A program made the translations under genes and the position numbers. Source: Selaginella moellendorffii (lineage: Eukaryota > Streptophyta > Lycopodiopsida > Selaginellales > Selaginellaceae). From it: 22,618 nucleotides of DNA. The notes under the pieces are model-generated. The model was given only the letters and a program-made list of their open reading frames with translations, ran no database searches and was not told where the DNA came from. Shown here one piece after another: positions 1 to 9,757 of the stretch (its first letter is position 1; the number at the start of each line of letters is the position of its first letter). The stretch is from assembly GCF_000143415.4 (NCBI RefSeq), contig NW_003314272.1, positions 381,111-403,728 of the forward strand. The letters are read 5' to 3'.

Positions 1-65
<65 letters not shown>
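1..65. repeat. (AT)n microsatellite
   Basis: Uninterrupted alternating A and T from the first base of the window to 65. The tract probably continues to the left, so its true length is unknown. Confidence 0.98.
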
Positions 66-67
<2 letters not shown>

Positions 68-341
68 TATAGGGATAGGTATTTAAATAGAATTTTTAAA
101 TTCCATTAAATACAGGATTTATTAAAATTCATGAAGAGAAAACTACTCTATATTTAAATTTGTATAAAGTTTAACATTACAAATATGCCCTTCTAAAACA
201 ACCTTAAAGCAAATAACATTCATAATATTATAGGCTAGCAAAGTGAGCATCATGTTTTTAGTTTTCATAAATGAAAATGTTTCCTTTTCATTGGAAGCTA
301 TGCATGTTGCCAGTCATCTACAACTTAGAACTCTTGTGTTA
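66..341. other. AT-rich spacer without gene
   Basis: AT-rich sequence between the microsatellite and the first LTR. Short open frames exist, but none has recognisable protein similarity or a plausible gene structure. I see nothing else here. Confidence 0.5.
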
Positions 342-862
342 TGTTGTCGTGAATGTGACTTCGGGTATCAAAAGTTACCTGTTGACCAGTCCTTATGGAC
401 ACTCTTTCCTTACTGCCACGATGGCAGGAGGTCGGTATTGTTGGACCCTTTATTAGTCCTTCTTGTTCAAGTGTTAATAAACTAGACTTTGCATCTATAC
501 TTGGCCAGACGAGCATAAAGAAAGAATTCCTAAGTGTCTATTTAGCCAAACATACTTGGCTCGACTTATTAGTTCTCTTTTGCTTTGTCTTGCATTAGCT
601 TGACAAGAACCTTTACGTATTGAGACTAGTCCCTCAATATCGCTGGGTGATAGCTTACCATGTCTACTAAACACCCTCACTATCATACCCTTTATGTTAA
701 TCTCATTTCGGTCTCAAATGCTATTTATGGAAAGTGTCCAAATTTGCTCATTTAGCATATGTACAGAATGTAGAGATTGTCCTGAACACAATGGTGTTCA
801 TCCCGTGTCCAAATTCACAATCTAAGGACATTCCATATTTAGTATGTTTTGAGCTTGTCCTA

Positions 863-987
863 GAGACTAACTCCTAATATTAAGGGAGGCTTGGGGTGAA
901 AGCCCAAAGCGTGTGTTCTTCAAAGCAGGGGGGGGGGGGGGGGGGCCCCCTTTTGGGGGTTCTAAATATATAGTAGGGATAGTGGGT
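863..987 (+). promoter_or_regulatory. Shared LTR core module with G-run and TATA-like box (copy L)
   Basis: In order: GAGACTAACTCC, GGGGTGAAAGCCCAAAGCG, a run of 18 G (928-945) followed by five C, then TCTAAATATATAGTAGGGA. The same order recurs at 3107-3229 (-), 4363-4436, 8773-8824 (in part), 14631-14740 (-) and 22571-22618 (cut by the window end). A TATA-like box about 25 bases after the G-run suggests this is the LTR core promoter; that role is inference. Confidence 0.5.
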
Positions 988-1297
988 AGGTCAGACATGG
1001 CTGACCAATCTAAGGCATAGTCTAGCTCCCGCTTGTGTGTCTATTCTTATTCTGCATCTAGCTTAGGTCTAAGCCCAAGTTCCATTCCATGTTAGCTGGT
1101 GGAGTACCCATATCCTTGCGTTAGGCCACCAGTATGCTGAAATAGTAGCAGACTCCATTTGGCTCCATTTTGCATACTGGTCCTAGGGATGCTAGTTGCT
1201 CTAGGACTGTTCCAAGTTGCTTTGGGATCCTGTCCCTTCACTCCTTGGGCTATATGCTCGGGGGTTGCTCCATGGTCCAGTTCCATCACTCCTTGGC

Positions 1298-1395
1298 GTC
1301 ACGCTTGGGAGTTTGGCACCGTTCCTTCGTTCAGTGGCCCAAGGCCGTCACGCTTGGGAGTTTGGCACCGTTCCTTCGTTCAGTGGCCCAAGGCC
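1298..1395 (+). repeat. Perfect 49-bp tandem duplication
   Basis: Two identical 49-bp units, 1298-1346 and 1347-1395, each beginning GTCACGCTTGGGAG and ending GTGGCCCAAGGCC. The inverted counterpart LTR (near 2737-2800) has a single unit, so the duplication is specific to this copy and recent. Confidence 0.95.
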
Positions 1396-1475
1396 TTGAA
1401 CCTCGGGTTCCTATAGACACGTGGCACGGACACGTGGTATGTGACACACGTGGTATGTGGTTTTGAGGTGTAACA

Positions 1476-2635
1476 TTTAACACGAGTTTGTGCTTGGGCG
1501 AGTGAGTGAGATGCATTAGCAACTCAAGGTTACACTTTGAGTTGGCAGGATTAATATTAGCCTATCAATGGTTCCATAAGTTGTTCTATACACCGTGGGT
1601 AAAAGTAAACCTTCCTTGGGTTTGCTATGAGTGGCAAATAGGTTGGTTCGTAGCTGTTTAGCATGGCACTAATGGATCCTTCCTAGGCGTGATTACAAGT
1701 GGATATATCAAGACTGTAGGGATTAGTCTATTGATTCAAGTAGTCATTGCTATGCTCTTTCATAAACTTTTCTTGGATCGAATTGAAGGCAGTGTGAAAG
1801 CAAGCTTGAGGTTTAGTCAAATATGAGACCAAAAAGAGAGTTGTTGGGAACGAAGGATCAAATACGTAAATCATTTTCTTTTATTGGAGAAATAATCTAA
1901 CACAAGATGTTAACTCATTGCTTGTGTTCACATCATGCAATCAAGAGTCCATATCTTGATGCATGTTGATGGTTTTACAATGGTGAGTTGTAGGATGGAT
2001 AGTGGTGAAGCGCTAAACCATTTTGTCTAAGCTTGTTATTGAAGACTTGGGTCACAATGCTTAATTCTTTTCTAGGGAACCTTGCTATTGCTCCATTAGT
2101 AGCTTGGTGTTGGATTAGTTTTGAGTTTGGTCAGAAAGAGAGTGGCATGAGCTTGTCCTTGTTGTGAACAAAAGTTAGTGGTGTTCGGTATTGTAAATCT
2201 TTATTGGTGGAGTGTGGCATTTATATTGCATTTTTTCGAGTTGAGTTGACACTTAATACTCATATAAACCTTTGTAGTAGTGACATAGGCATTACTCGTA
2301 GTGTTGTTCAATTGATGATCAAGTCATTATGATTTTTTATATCATATCCATGTGATAATGAGTAATGTGTTTACGAAGTTGCTTAGTTAAACGATGATCA
2401 AGCCCAAAGTGGTTGATGGAAAAACTAGTCTATTTACATGTAGTAGCATTGTAGTAGCTTTGATTAGATTCTCAATGGTGGTCCATTATGCTAAGCATAA
2501 GTTGGTTCTTTAGTTCCTTGAGTTTGCCCATGAGGTGTTGGAAAGGGGTTGTAGCATTTATTTGCTATCGCTCATCGGTTTACCCATGTAGTGTACGTGG
2601 TTTTGACCCTTTATCCTATGGTGATTTACTATAGG
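1476..2635. other. Inter-LTR region, no gene recognised
   Basis: About 1.16 kb between the facing 3' ends of the two inverted LTRs. No coding frame, primer-binding site or polypurine tract is visible. It could be degraded internal sequence of the plus-strand element or the flanking DNA both elements inserted into. Confidence 0.4.
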
Positions 2636-3720
2636 ATAACACCACGAAGTGGAACCGAAACCCTCTTTATGCCATGTGACACATGCCATGTGTCATATGC
2701 CACGTGTCCATAGAATAGTGGTGTGGAACCTGAGGTTTACGGCCTTGGGCCACTGAACGAAGGAACGGTGCTAAACTCCCAAGTATAGAGCCAAGGAGTG
2801 ACGGAACTGGACCACGGAGCAACTCCCGAACATACAGCCCAAGGAGCAAAGGGATAGGAGCCTCGAGCGACTTGGAACAATCCTAGAGCAACCAGCATCC
2901 CAATGCTAGGACCAGCACACAAAAAGGAGCCAAACAGAGTCTGGCGCTATTTCGGCATACTGGTGGCCTAACACAAGGATATGGGTACTCCACCAGCTAG
3001 CATGGAATGGAACTTGGGTTTAAACCCAAGCTGGATGCAGAACAAGGATAGGCATATAGGTGGGAGCTAGACTATGCCTCAGATTAGTTGGCGATGCCCG
3101 ACCTACCCACTATCCCTACTATACATTTGGAACCCCTCACAACCCCCCCCCCCCACCTTCCCCTTGAGGAACACACATTTTGGGCTTTCACCCCAAGCCT
3201 CCCTTAGTATCAAGAGTTAGTCTCTAGAACAAGCTCGAAACGTACTAAATATAGAATGGTGATAGATTGTGAATTTGGACGCGAGATAAACACCATTGTA
3301 TTCAAGCCAATCTCTACATTCTGTAGATATGCCAAATGAATAAATTTGGACACTTTCCATAAAAAGCATTTGGGACCGAAATGAGGCTAACACAAAAGGC
3401 ATAATAGTGAGGGTATACAATAAGCTATCATCTAGCGATATTGAGGGACTAATCTTAATACACAAGGGTTCTTGTTAAGCTAGTGCAAGACAGAGCAAAA
3501 GAGAACTAATAGCCAGGCCGAGTATGCTCAGCTATAAACATAGTTCCTACCTTATGTCCATCTGGCTAAGTAGAGATGCAAAGTCTAGTTTACTAACACT
3601 TGAACAAGAGGGACTAATAAAGGGTCCAACAATACCGACCTCTTACCATCGTGGCAGTAAGGAAAGAGTGTCTGTAAGGACTAGCCAACAGGTAACTTTT
3701 GATACCTGAAGTCACATTCG
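2636..3720 (-). mobile_element. 3' LTR of a Ty3/gypsy-like element (copy R, minus strand)
   Basis: Reverse-complement homologue of 342-1475. Read on the minus strand it follows a G-rich polypurine tract (3726-3739), begins near GAATGTGACTTCAGG, and contains the shared core module at 3107-3229. The distal boundary is uncertain: similarity to copy L is clear to about 2690 and weak down to about 2636. The polypurine tract immediately before it makes it a 3' LTR. Confidence 0.6.
3107..3229 (-). promoter_or_regulatory. Shared LTR core module (copy R)
   Basis: Minus-strand reading gives GAGACTAACTC, GGGGTGAAAGCCCAAA, a G-run (about 3144-3154) and CCAAATGTATAGTAGGGATA. It has the same order and spacing as in copy L and holds the putative TATA-like box. 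Confidence 0.5.
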
Positions 3721-3819
3721 CGAAACTCTCCCCCCCTAGGGAAGATCAACGTCCTCGTCAATGCATACTCTAGTCTAGAATACTGCCAAGGAAACAACTC
3801 TAGAAAAAGTTCACGGTAT
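3721..3819 (-). pseudogene. Pol C-terminal tail and polypurine tract of the copy R element
   Basis: On the minus strand one frame reads IDEDVDLP followed by a stop (about 3777-3736), then a G7 run and GAGA leading into the LTR at about 3720. An acidic DED tail directly before a G-rich polypurine tract is a common end for plant Ty3/gypsy pol genes. Upstream sequence was displaced when the LARD-like element inserted at 3820-3824. No catalytic domain remains here. Confidence 0.45.
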
Positions 3820-4050
3820 TCACATGTGAGACACAAATCCCTAAGCTCCAAAGTGGAGCCAAAAGGGTGCCACGTGGTAGTGGCCGAAGCAAATGCCAAA
3901 CGAGTGTAACACGTTTGGACTAAAAGCTCCAACTTGAAAGGTCGAGAGCGGGAGTGGAAATCCCAATGAAATGCTCAAGGAACAAGCACAAAGCAACCAA
4001 TAAGTGAGTCTCTAGAAAAGGGACACAAGAGGACCAACATATGACACATG

Positions 4051-4362
4051 GAGGAGTCCAAGATGGACCTGAGATAGAGTCTGAGATGGACCCAAGATGG
4101 AGTCCGAAATGGACCCGAGCTGAAGTCCGAGATGGACTCGAGATGGAGTCCGAGAAGGACCTAAGATGGAATCTGAGATGGAGTTTGAGAAGGACCCGAG
4201 ACAGAGTCCGAAGTCAAGACCGAGACCGGGACGAAGACCGGGACTGGGACCAGGACCGAGACCGAGACCAAGATCGAGACCGAGACCGAGACTGAGGCCG
4301 AGTTCGAGTCCGAGCCCAAGCCCGAGGCCGAGGCCGAGTGCGAGTGCGAGTTCGAGTCTGAG
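4051..4362 (+). repeat. 12-bp then 6-bp purine-rich tandem array (copy A)
   Basis: Degenerate tandem units of about 12 bp such as GAGATGGACCC and GAGATGGAGTCC occupy the left part. They pass into hexamers of the GACCGA type on the right (about 4218-4360). Because the period is a multiple of three, long open frames appear on both strands; they encode only Arg/Asp or Ser/Leu/Gly-type low-complexity sequence and are not genes. Confidence 0.9.
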
Positions 4363-4436
4363 AGGGTGAAATCCCAAAGCATTTGTCTCCCAGACCCTGG
4401 GGGGTTTGTTGAGCTCCAAAAGTATAGTAGGGGGAG
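4363..4436 (+). promoter_or_regulatory. Shared LTR core module (copy A)
   Basis: GGGTGAAATCCCAAAGC, then GTCTCCCAGACC, a G6 run, and GAGCTCCAAAAGTATAGTAGG. This is the same order as in the other LTR groups; GTATAGTA is the putative TATA-like box. Confidence 0.45.
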
Positions 4437-6952
4437 GACTCCAGTGGAGCCAATTTGGCCAAGAAAGGCCAGTTTGGCCCAAGAAAGCTGTACCCAAGTG
4501 TTGGGTGATGGGATAACCATTGGGAGGTCCAAGGCTAGAGTGAATATAGACTGTCAAGCAGGGTAGCTTAGTGAAGTGTTCAAGAGCCGGCTCTAGTTCC
4601 CCTGGTAGATCGACTGGCCGATGCTCCCAGTTCAAGTGTGGGTGGCACTACCTACTTGGATACCAGGCATGGCTCAACGGAACCTCTCTCTAAGCCCATG
4701 GCTAGAGCACCCAAGGGCAGAAGGCGGGGAGAGTACCCAGGTGGCTCGTGTAAGGCCACGGTGTTCTGAAATGTTGTCCCCAAAGGCCCAAACTGTGGAA
4801 AGGAAGAGGAGCAGTCCTCTGGGGTGTGACCAAGGACACAGTCGTATGGTGAGGAAGTCCCAGTGGACCGTGGGACTTAGTGGTCGGGCCTGTGGGCCTC
4901 GATCCAGTGGCAGTGTTGGCAAACACGGCCAAGGGCAAAAAGGGACTTAGTGAGGACTGACAGAGGGATATTGGGGAAGGCTATTCCCCTTGTCGGTGGG
5001 CATCCTAAGGATGCTAAGGAGTGGATCTGAGAGGACCACTCACGGATGGTTTGCCTAGTCTTGGAGAGCCAAGACTGGGATGCATGTGGTATTGGACTAC
5101 CAGTGTGGCAAAGGTGATTGGGCATGGCCTTAGCGTGACAAGCTACCATGTCGGTGGTACCTTTGAGTGTCGGTCATGCGATCGGACATGTGGAGCACTT
5201 GGACCAAGTGCAAATGTTGAGTGGCATGGATGCCATTCTCGGGGCTAGCAAGCCTCAAGTCCTAAATTGGACTTATGGAGGTTGTGAATGAGACTCCTCC
5301 AAGTGGTCGGAGGTGTGGTTAAGTGACTAAAGTAGAATGGAAAATTTAGTCGCTTACACCCTTCCCAAAGGAATCCTAATGGAAATGGGAATGGTATAAC
5401 CTAAGTTGGAAGGCATGCAATTGGAGTGCGGTGACCCAGATAATGATGGAGGTGTGGAAGCACCAGCAATGAGTTGTAGGACTTAACAACTATGAGGCAA
5501 CTAAGCAAAAGGTGCAAAATAATCAGTTAAACTGGTAGCAAGTAGCTACCCAAGACTTCTTAATGGCATAAGGAAGTTAGATATACCCTTATGGGGGGGT
5601 AAATTGTTTATGTGTTAATATAGTAAGTCAATGTCGTAAAAGGGAATGTTTATTGGCAAAGATGCCATCATTGGGACACTCAAACACTCTAGAACACTAG
5701 GAGGTGTTGTTTGATATCGCGAGGGCAATAGATAATACCCAAGGGACTAAATCCTTAGCGAATGATGGATAGAAGGTGCTATCCAAACGTCCAAGGTTGC
5801 AAAGACGGGAGAAGTCCATCTACCCAAATTAAACAAAGCTAAAAATGGAATTTTGGCAAGGCTAGTGATGGGCATATAAAGGCCCATATGTAGCAACATT
5901 AATCCTGGTGTGTGGGATTATAAGGTGAGCATGCCCGGATTGAGGAACCACTCCCTAGGCTATTGGGTAGGTTCATCCCCAAGAATACTTACTAAGGTAT
6001 AGTAGAAAGTGTAAAGCCATTCTCCTAGTTTCGAGGCAAATAACCGAAGCAAATATGTGAGGCCAAAAGAAAGTAGTAAAGGGATAGAACCAAACCATAG
6101 GAATTGAAGAGCATAACTAATGGTGGTTATATCAGTTGGGAGTGGAGAATCAAATAGGCGCTCGAGCATGTTGTTACTAGCCACCATGGTGCCATGAAGA
6201 GTCTAAAGTATGGAATTGTCCATGCTAGACCATATGGCAATTAGAAAGCTTGTGAAAAGAGAGGCCTTAGCAAGCTAAGGGATAAAGTTCCTTCAAGGTT
6301 CCCAAAGACAATTCTAGGTAACGTAGTACCTAGAAAGGCAAATATAAATGGTTCATAGAACGCATGAAATCAGAGTGGCACAGCAAAAGCGTGGTCTTGA
6401 AACTTGCCATAAGGCAATGTTATCAAGGTTGGGGAAGTAGTTCCCAAGTGTTCAAAGGGATGATTTGAATAAAAGTCAATGGTCAAGGACTTTCACACTT
6501 ATGCATGAAATCATGTTACATTGGTTAAATGACTTGCTAAGTGAGAGTGGCAAGCCAGGGGAATGAATCCCCTAGTTGAAGGTGCTAACTTTAAAAAGGG
6601 TGGCCCATGGGGCCAAGCATGGAGGAGTCCATGCATGATCATAGACTTATCAAATGAAAGGACTTGGCAATTTGGAGGGATTAGGTTCCTAAGTTATGAT
6701 CTGTAGAGCACTTTGGATATAAATTAGTGCACCGACGTGGGGAGTCATGCCAGGCATCTAGGGAAATGCCGTCCGCAAATGCATATACGAAGGTTGGGTT
6801 TGAGTCCTGACCCTCTAGTGCTTGGGTTCAAATCCCAAATCACTAGGGCGTGGTGATGGTTTGGAACATGAGGACACTCATATTTTGGTGGTCATGGACT
6901 CTCAGTGGGGAAACTGGCTTGGCACACCACCAAGCGGGGGATGCTCCAGAGT

Positions 6953-8057
6953 CATGATGCACATTCTCACTATTCATTCTCAAGTATTCTCAACTTTTAT
7001 TGATATAACTAGTTCATTTTGGAACTTCTAATTTTGACTTCTCGAAGTTAATTGCCTTAGTGTCTCTGACACTTTTCATTGCACATATTGTGCAACTTCA
7101 CTTCCCCATCTTAGGAAGTTCTTCACTTGAGGGCACCATCATCCTCCTTTCTATTTTGTGCCACCTTTGGCACTAAGTTCTAGCTATCGTAAGTTGTGGT
7201 AGAGTTATTTACGGCCCTATCATTTGGCTATTTTGCCGCTCCCTCCCTTGGAGCTTTCACCTTTGCCAATTTGGAGCATTTAGGAATCCATCCTTGGAAG
7301 CACACTTCCTTTCTCACAATTTGTTAGCATCTAATACCTTAGTTTTCCATGCCTAACTTTGCCATTTGGATTCCTTCCAATGAACTCTATGGCCCACACT
7401 TAGCCACTAGTCTTTTGCTTTTATCCGTTAATTGTTGCATTGAGCAACATAGGATCACTACCTCCATCCTTTAGGTATCCTTTTGGTTCCATGGCCAAGG
7501 ATCTACTTTGCTAAGTCTAGAGGGTGCTCACCTCTAGTAGATCTCTTTAGCATTCTTTACTACGGGTTTTGTCCACGGCCCAACTTTGCGACCCTTCCAT
7601 GGGTTTTTCCTAGAAACTACTTTCTTGGACTTATAAGCTATACCATCGTATTGGCACGACTAATTTCCCTTTAGGTGTCCTTCCCACTTAGTCACTTTGA
7701 CCAAGCCACATCATTCTCAATAGTTCAACTCAACACTTTGAACTAGGAATTATATTCTTTAACCCAAACAAAGAGATTGTCCTTGTTTAGCCATAAGATC
7801 ACCTAGTGACTTCATCTTAACCCCTTAACAGGTCTACCAATAGGGTCTTCCAAACCCTTTTAAATTGTTGACTATGACCCTAGGGGCATCCCTCACACTT
7901 AGCGGTGCACCCAAGCCAGCCCTTCTAGCCAAGGATCCATAGCAATTGAGACTAGGTGTCCCTATCTCATTCACCACATCTTTGGTGCCCTTTACACCAA
8001 AGTGTTTAAGTTAGATATGCCGAGCTTTCACTCTAAGCAATCTAACCGTGCATCATG
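6953..8057. other. Inverted segment relative to the second LARD copy
   Basis: Reverse-complementing this stretch gives continuous similarity to about 20715-21790. For example, ATTCTCAAGTATTCTCAAC near 6974 matches the complement of the sequence near 21760. The inversion is bounded by a perfect 10-bp inverted repeat, CATGATGCAC at 6953-6962 and GTGCATCATG at 8048-8057. The second copy has only the left element of that pair, in the degenerate form CGTGATACAC. Confidence 0.8.
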
Positions 8058-8265
8058 AAGGTGTCTCTAATGGGTTTAGCGAAAGCTAAACCAATAAAAG
8101 GGAGAGAACCACCTGAGGTGGTCAAGTGAGTTTCTATGTTGGCAACACTATGCTCCTTAAAAGTTGGACAAGGTATGGTGAGCCTTCAGTGTTAAACCAT
8201 TGATGAATATTAGTTAGGTGCCAAGGATGGAAAAGGTAATACATGCTGGTGTTACTTTATAAAAA

Positions 8266-8314
8266 GGTTTATCGTTTGATGAGGACATTGAACTTCGTCT
8301 ATAGGTGGTGGAGT
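8266..8314 (+). promoter_or_regulatory. Polypurine tract and pol-like tail before the 3' LTR
   Basis: One frame reads GLSFDEDIELRL then TAG (8266-8304), followed by the purine-rich GGTGGTGGAGT (8304-8314) and the LTR start at 8315. The second copy has FDEDIKLRL at the same place (ending about 22029). The tract is the expected plus-strand primer site. The peptide is probably a leftover of an ancestral pol gene. Confidence 0.5.
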
Positions 8315-8540
8315 TGTGAGACACAAATCCATAAGCCCCAAAGTGGAGCCGAAAGGGTGCCACGTGGTAGTGGCCGAAGCAAATGCGAAACGAGTGTAAC
8401 ACGTTTGGATTAAAAGCTCCAACTTGAAAGGTCGAGAGCGGGAGTGGAACTCCCAATGAAATGCTCAAGAAACAAGCACAAAGTGAGCAATAAGTGAGTC
8501 TCTAGAAAAGGGATATAAGAGGACCAACACATGACATATG

Positions 8541-8772
8541 GAGGAGTCTGAGATAGACCTAAGATGGAGTCCGAAATGGACCCGAGATGAAGTCCGAGAT
8601 GGACCCGAGATGGAGTCCAAGATAGACCTGAGATGGAATCCGAGATGGAGTCCGAGAAGGACCCGAGATAGAGGCCGAAGTCGAGACCAAGACTAGGATC
8701 GAGACTGAGACCGAGACCGAGACCAAGGCTGAGGCCGAGACTGAGCCCAACCCCGAGTCCGAGTCCGAGTTC
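8541..8772 (+). repeat. Purine-rich tandem array (copy B)
   Basis: Same 12-bp (GAGATGGACCCG / AGATGGAGTCCG) to 6-bp (GACCGA-type) structure as at 4051-4362, but with fewer units, showing array-length change between the two LTRs of one element. Confidence 0.9.
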
Positions 8773-8824
8773 GTCTCCCAGACCTTGGGGGGTTTGGTGA
8801 GCTCCAAAAGTACAGTAGGGGGAG
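8773..8824 (+). promoter_or_regulatory. Shared LTR core module, shortened (copy B)
   Basis: GTCTCCCAGACC, a G6 run and GAGCTCCAAAAGTACAGTAGG are present. The GGGTGAAAGCCC part is absent, and the TATA-like GTATAGTA has become GTACAGTA. Confidence 0.4.
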
Positions 8825-9757
8825 GACTCTAGTGAAGCTAGTTTGGCCAAGAAAGGCCAGTTTGGCCCAGGAAGGCTGTACCCAAGTGTTGGGTGATGAG
8901 ATAACCACTAGGAGATCTAAGGCTAGAGTGAATACAAACTATCAAGCAGGGTAGCTTGGTGAAGTGTTCAAGAGCCAGCTCTAGTTCCCTCGGGAATTCG
9001 AATGGTTGATGCTCCCAGTCCAAGTGTGGGTGGCACTACCTACTTGGATACCTAGTGTGGCTCAACAGAACCTCGCTCTAAGCCCATGGCTAGAGCACCC
9101 AAAGGCAGAAAGCAAGGAGAGTACCCACGAGGCTCGCATAAGGCGATGGTGTTCCGAAATGTTGTCCCAAAGTCCCAGACTGTAAAATGGAAGAGGAGTA
9201 GAGCAGTCCTCTAGTGTGGTGACCAAGGATACAGTCATGTGGTGAGAAAGTCCCAGAGGATAGTGGGACTTAGTGGTCGAGCCTATAGGCCTTGTCCTAA
9301 TGGCAGAGTAGGCAAACTCGGCCATGGACAGAAAAAAGACTTGGTAGGGACTGTAAAAGGGATATTGGGGAAGGCAGTTCCCTTTGTTTGCAGGCATCTT
9401 AAGGATGCTAAGGAGTGAATCTTGGATGGTCACTCCTGGACGGATGGCTTAGTCGTTGAGAGATGGGACTGTGATGCAAGTGGTGCTGGACCACCGGTGG
9501 TACCAAGGTGAATGGGCATGGTCTTAGCGTAATGAGCTAGTATGTCGGTGGTACCTTGGGGTGTCGATCTTGGGACCGAACACATGGAGCACTTGGACCA
9601 GGTGCAAAGGATGAGTGGTATGGATGCCATTCTCAGAGCTAGCAAGTCCCAAGTCTTGAATTGGACTTATGAAGGTTGTGAATGAGACTCCTCCAAGTGG
9701 TCAGAGGTGTGGTTAAGTGACTAAAGTAAAATGGAAAAATTAGTCACTTACATCATA

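Larger units (their letters stand above)
342..1475 (+). mobile_element. LTR of a Ty3/gypsy-like element (copy L, plus strand)
   Basis: This stretch is the inverted counterpart of about 2636-3720. The shared sequence starts at GAATGTGACTTCGGGTATC (about 351) and runs through the segments near 560-720, 863-990 and 1160-1440. The other copy is preceded by a polypurine tract, which identifies both as LTRs. The proposed ends are TG at 342 (uncertain within about 12 bases, alternative TGTGAC at 354) and GGTGTAACA at 1475. The 3' part holds a TATA-like segment (about 966-976) after an 18-G run. No primer-binding site is evident after 1475, so this may be a solo LTR or a degraded 5' LTR. Confidence 0.6.
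3825..5358 (+). repeat. 5' LTR of the LARD-like element (copy A)
   Basis: 1534 bp with TG...CA ends. In order it holds a unique 5' segment, a purine-rich tandem array (4051-4362), the shared core module (4363-4436) and a long 3' segment. It aligns end to end with 8315-9752, and its first part also aligns with 22039 onward. No primer-binding site matching a plant tRNA is obvious just after 5358. Confidence 0.75.
5359..8314 (+). other. Internal region of the LARD-like element, no coding domain
   Basis: Apart from short spurious frames I see no conserved protein. 6389-6952 matches 20150-20714 of the second copy in direct orientation, 6953-8057 matches 20715-21790 in inverted orientation, and 8058-8314 matches again directly. 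The first kilobase (5359-6388) has no counterpart in the window because the second copy begins at about 20150. Confidence 0.6.
3825..9752 (+). mobile_element. Non-autonomous LTR retrotransposon (LARD-like), complete
   Basis: Two similar direct repeats that start TGTGAGACACAAATCC and end with CTTACA (3825-5358 and 8315-9752) enclose 2956 bp. Flanking pentamers TCACA (3820-3824) and TCATA (9753-9757) differ at one base and fit a decayed target-site duplication. A purine-rich tract (8304-8314) precedes the 3' repeat. No gag, protease, RT, RNase H or integrase domain is recognisable inside, so it would depend on enzymes from another element. LTR divergence, about one base in ten or fewer by eye, implies an old insertion. 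It sits about 85 bp upstream of the polypurine tract of the copy R element, so it is nested in that element. Confidence 0.75.
8315..9752 (+). repeat. 3' LTR of the LARD-like element (copy B)
   Basis: 1438 bp with TG...CA ends, co-linear with 3825-5358. It is shorter mainly because its tandem array is shorter and the GGGTGAAA part of the core module is missing. It is followed by TCATA, which pairs with TCACA before the 5' LTR. Confidence 0.75.

Noticed and set aside
1092-1466. Several overlapping short frames within the LTR (and mirror frames at 2667-2922)
   Set aside because: They lie in homologous LTR sequence in mixed frames and strands, and part of the length comes from the 49-bp duplication.
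4051-4362. Array of similar short units, considered as CRISPR-like
   Set aside because: Units are contiguous 6- or 12-bp degenerate repeats without spacers, in a plant nuclear context inside LTRs.
4012-4635. Long overlapping open frames on both strands with Leu/Gly, Arg/Pro or Ser-rich products (also at 8410-8850, 14726-15040, 22023-22577)
   Set aside because: They arise from tandem units whose length is a multiple of three inside LTR arrays; the proteins are pure low-complexity sequence with no domain and the frames do not extend beyond the repeats.
5960-6187. 75-residue hydrophobic frame on the minus strand inside the LARD-like element
   Set aside because: No counterpart is available in the second copy to show conservation, no recognisable motif, and its length is within chance expectation.
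6826-6845. GGGTTCAAATCCC resembling a tRNA T-arm or B box
   Set aside because: No matching A box, anticodon arm or acceptor stem around it, and the second copy (near 20584) has GGGTTTGAGTCCC without a tRNA fold.
7483-7674. 63-residue frame in the inverted segment, partly matching a frame at 21154-21396 (-)
   Set aside because: The similarity follows from DNA homology of the two copies; the frames start and stop at different places, so there is no sign of protein constraint.
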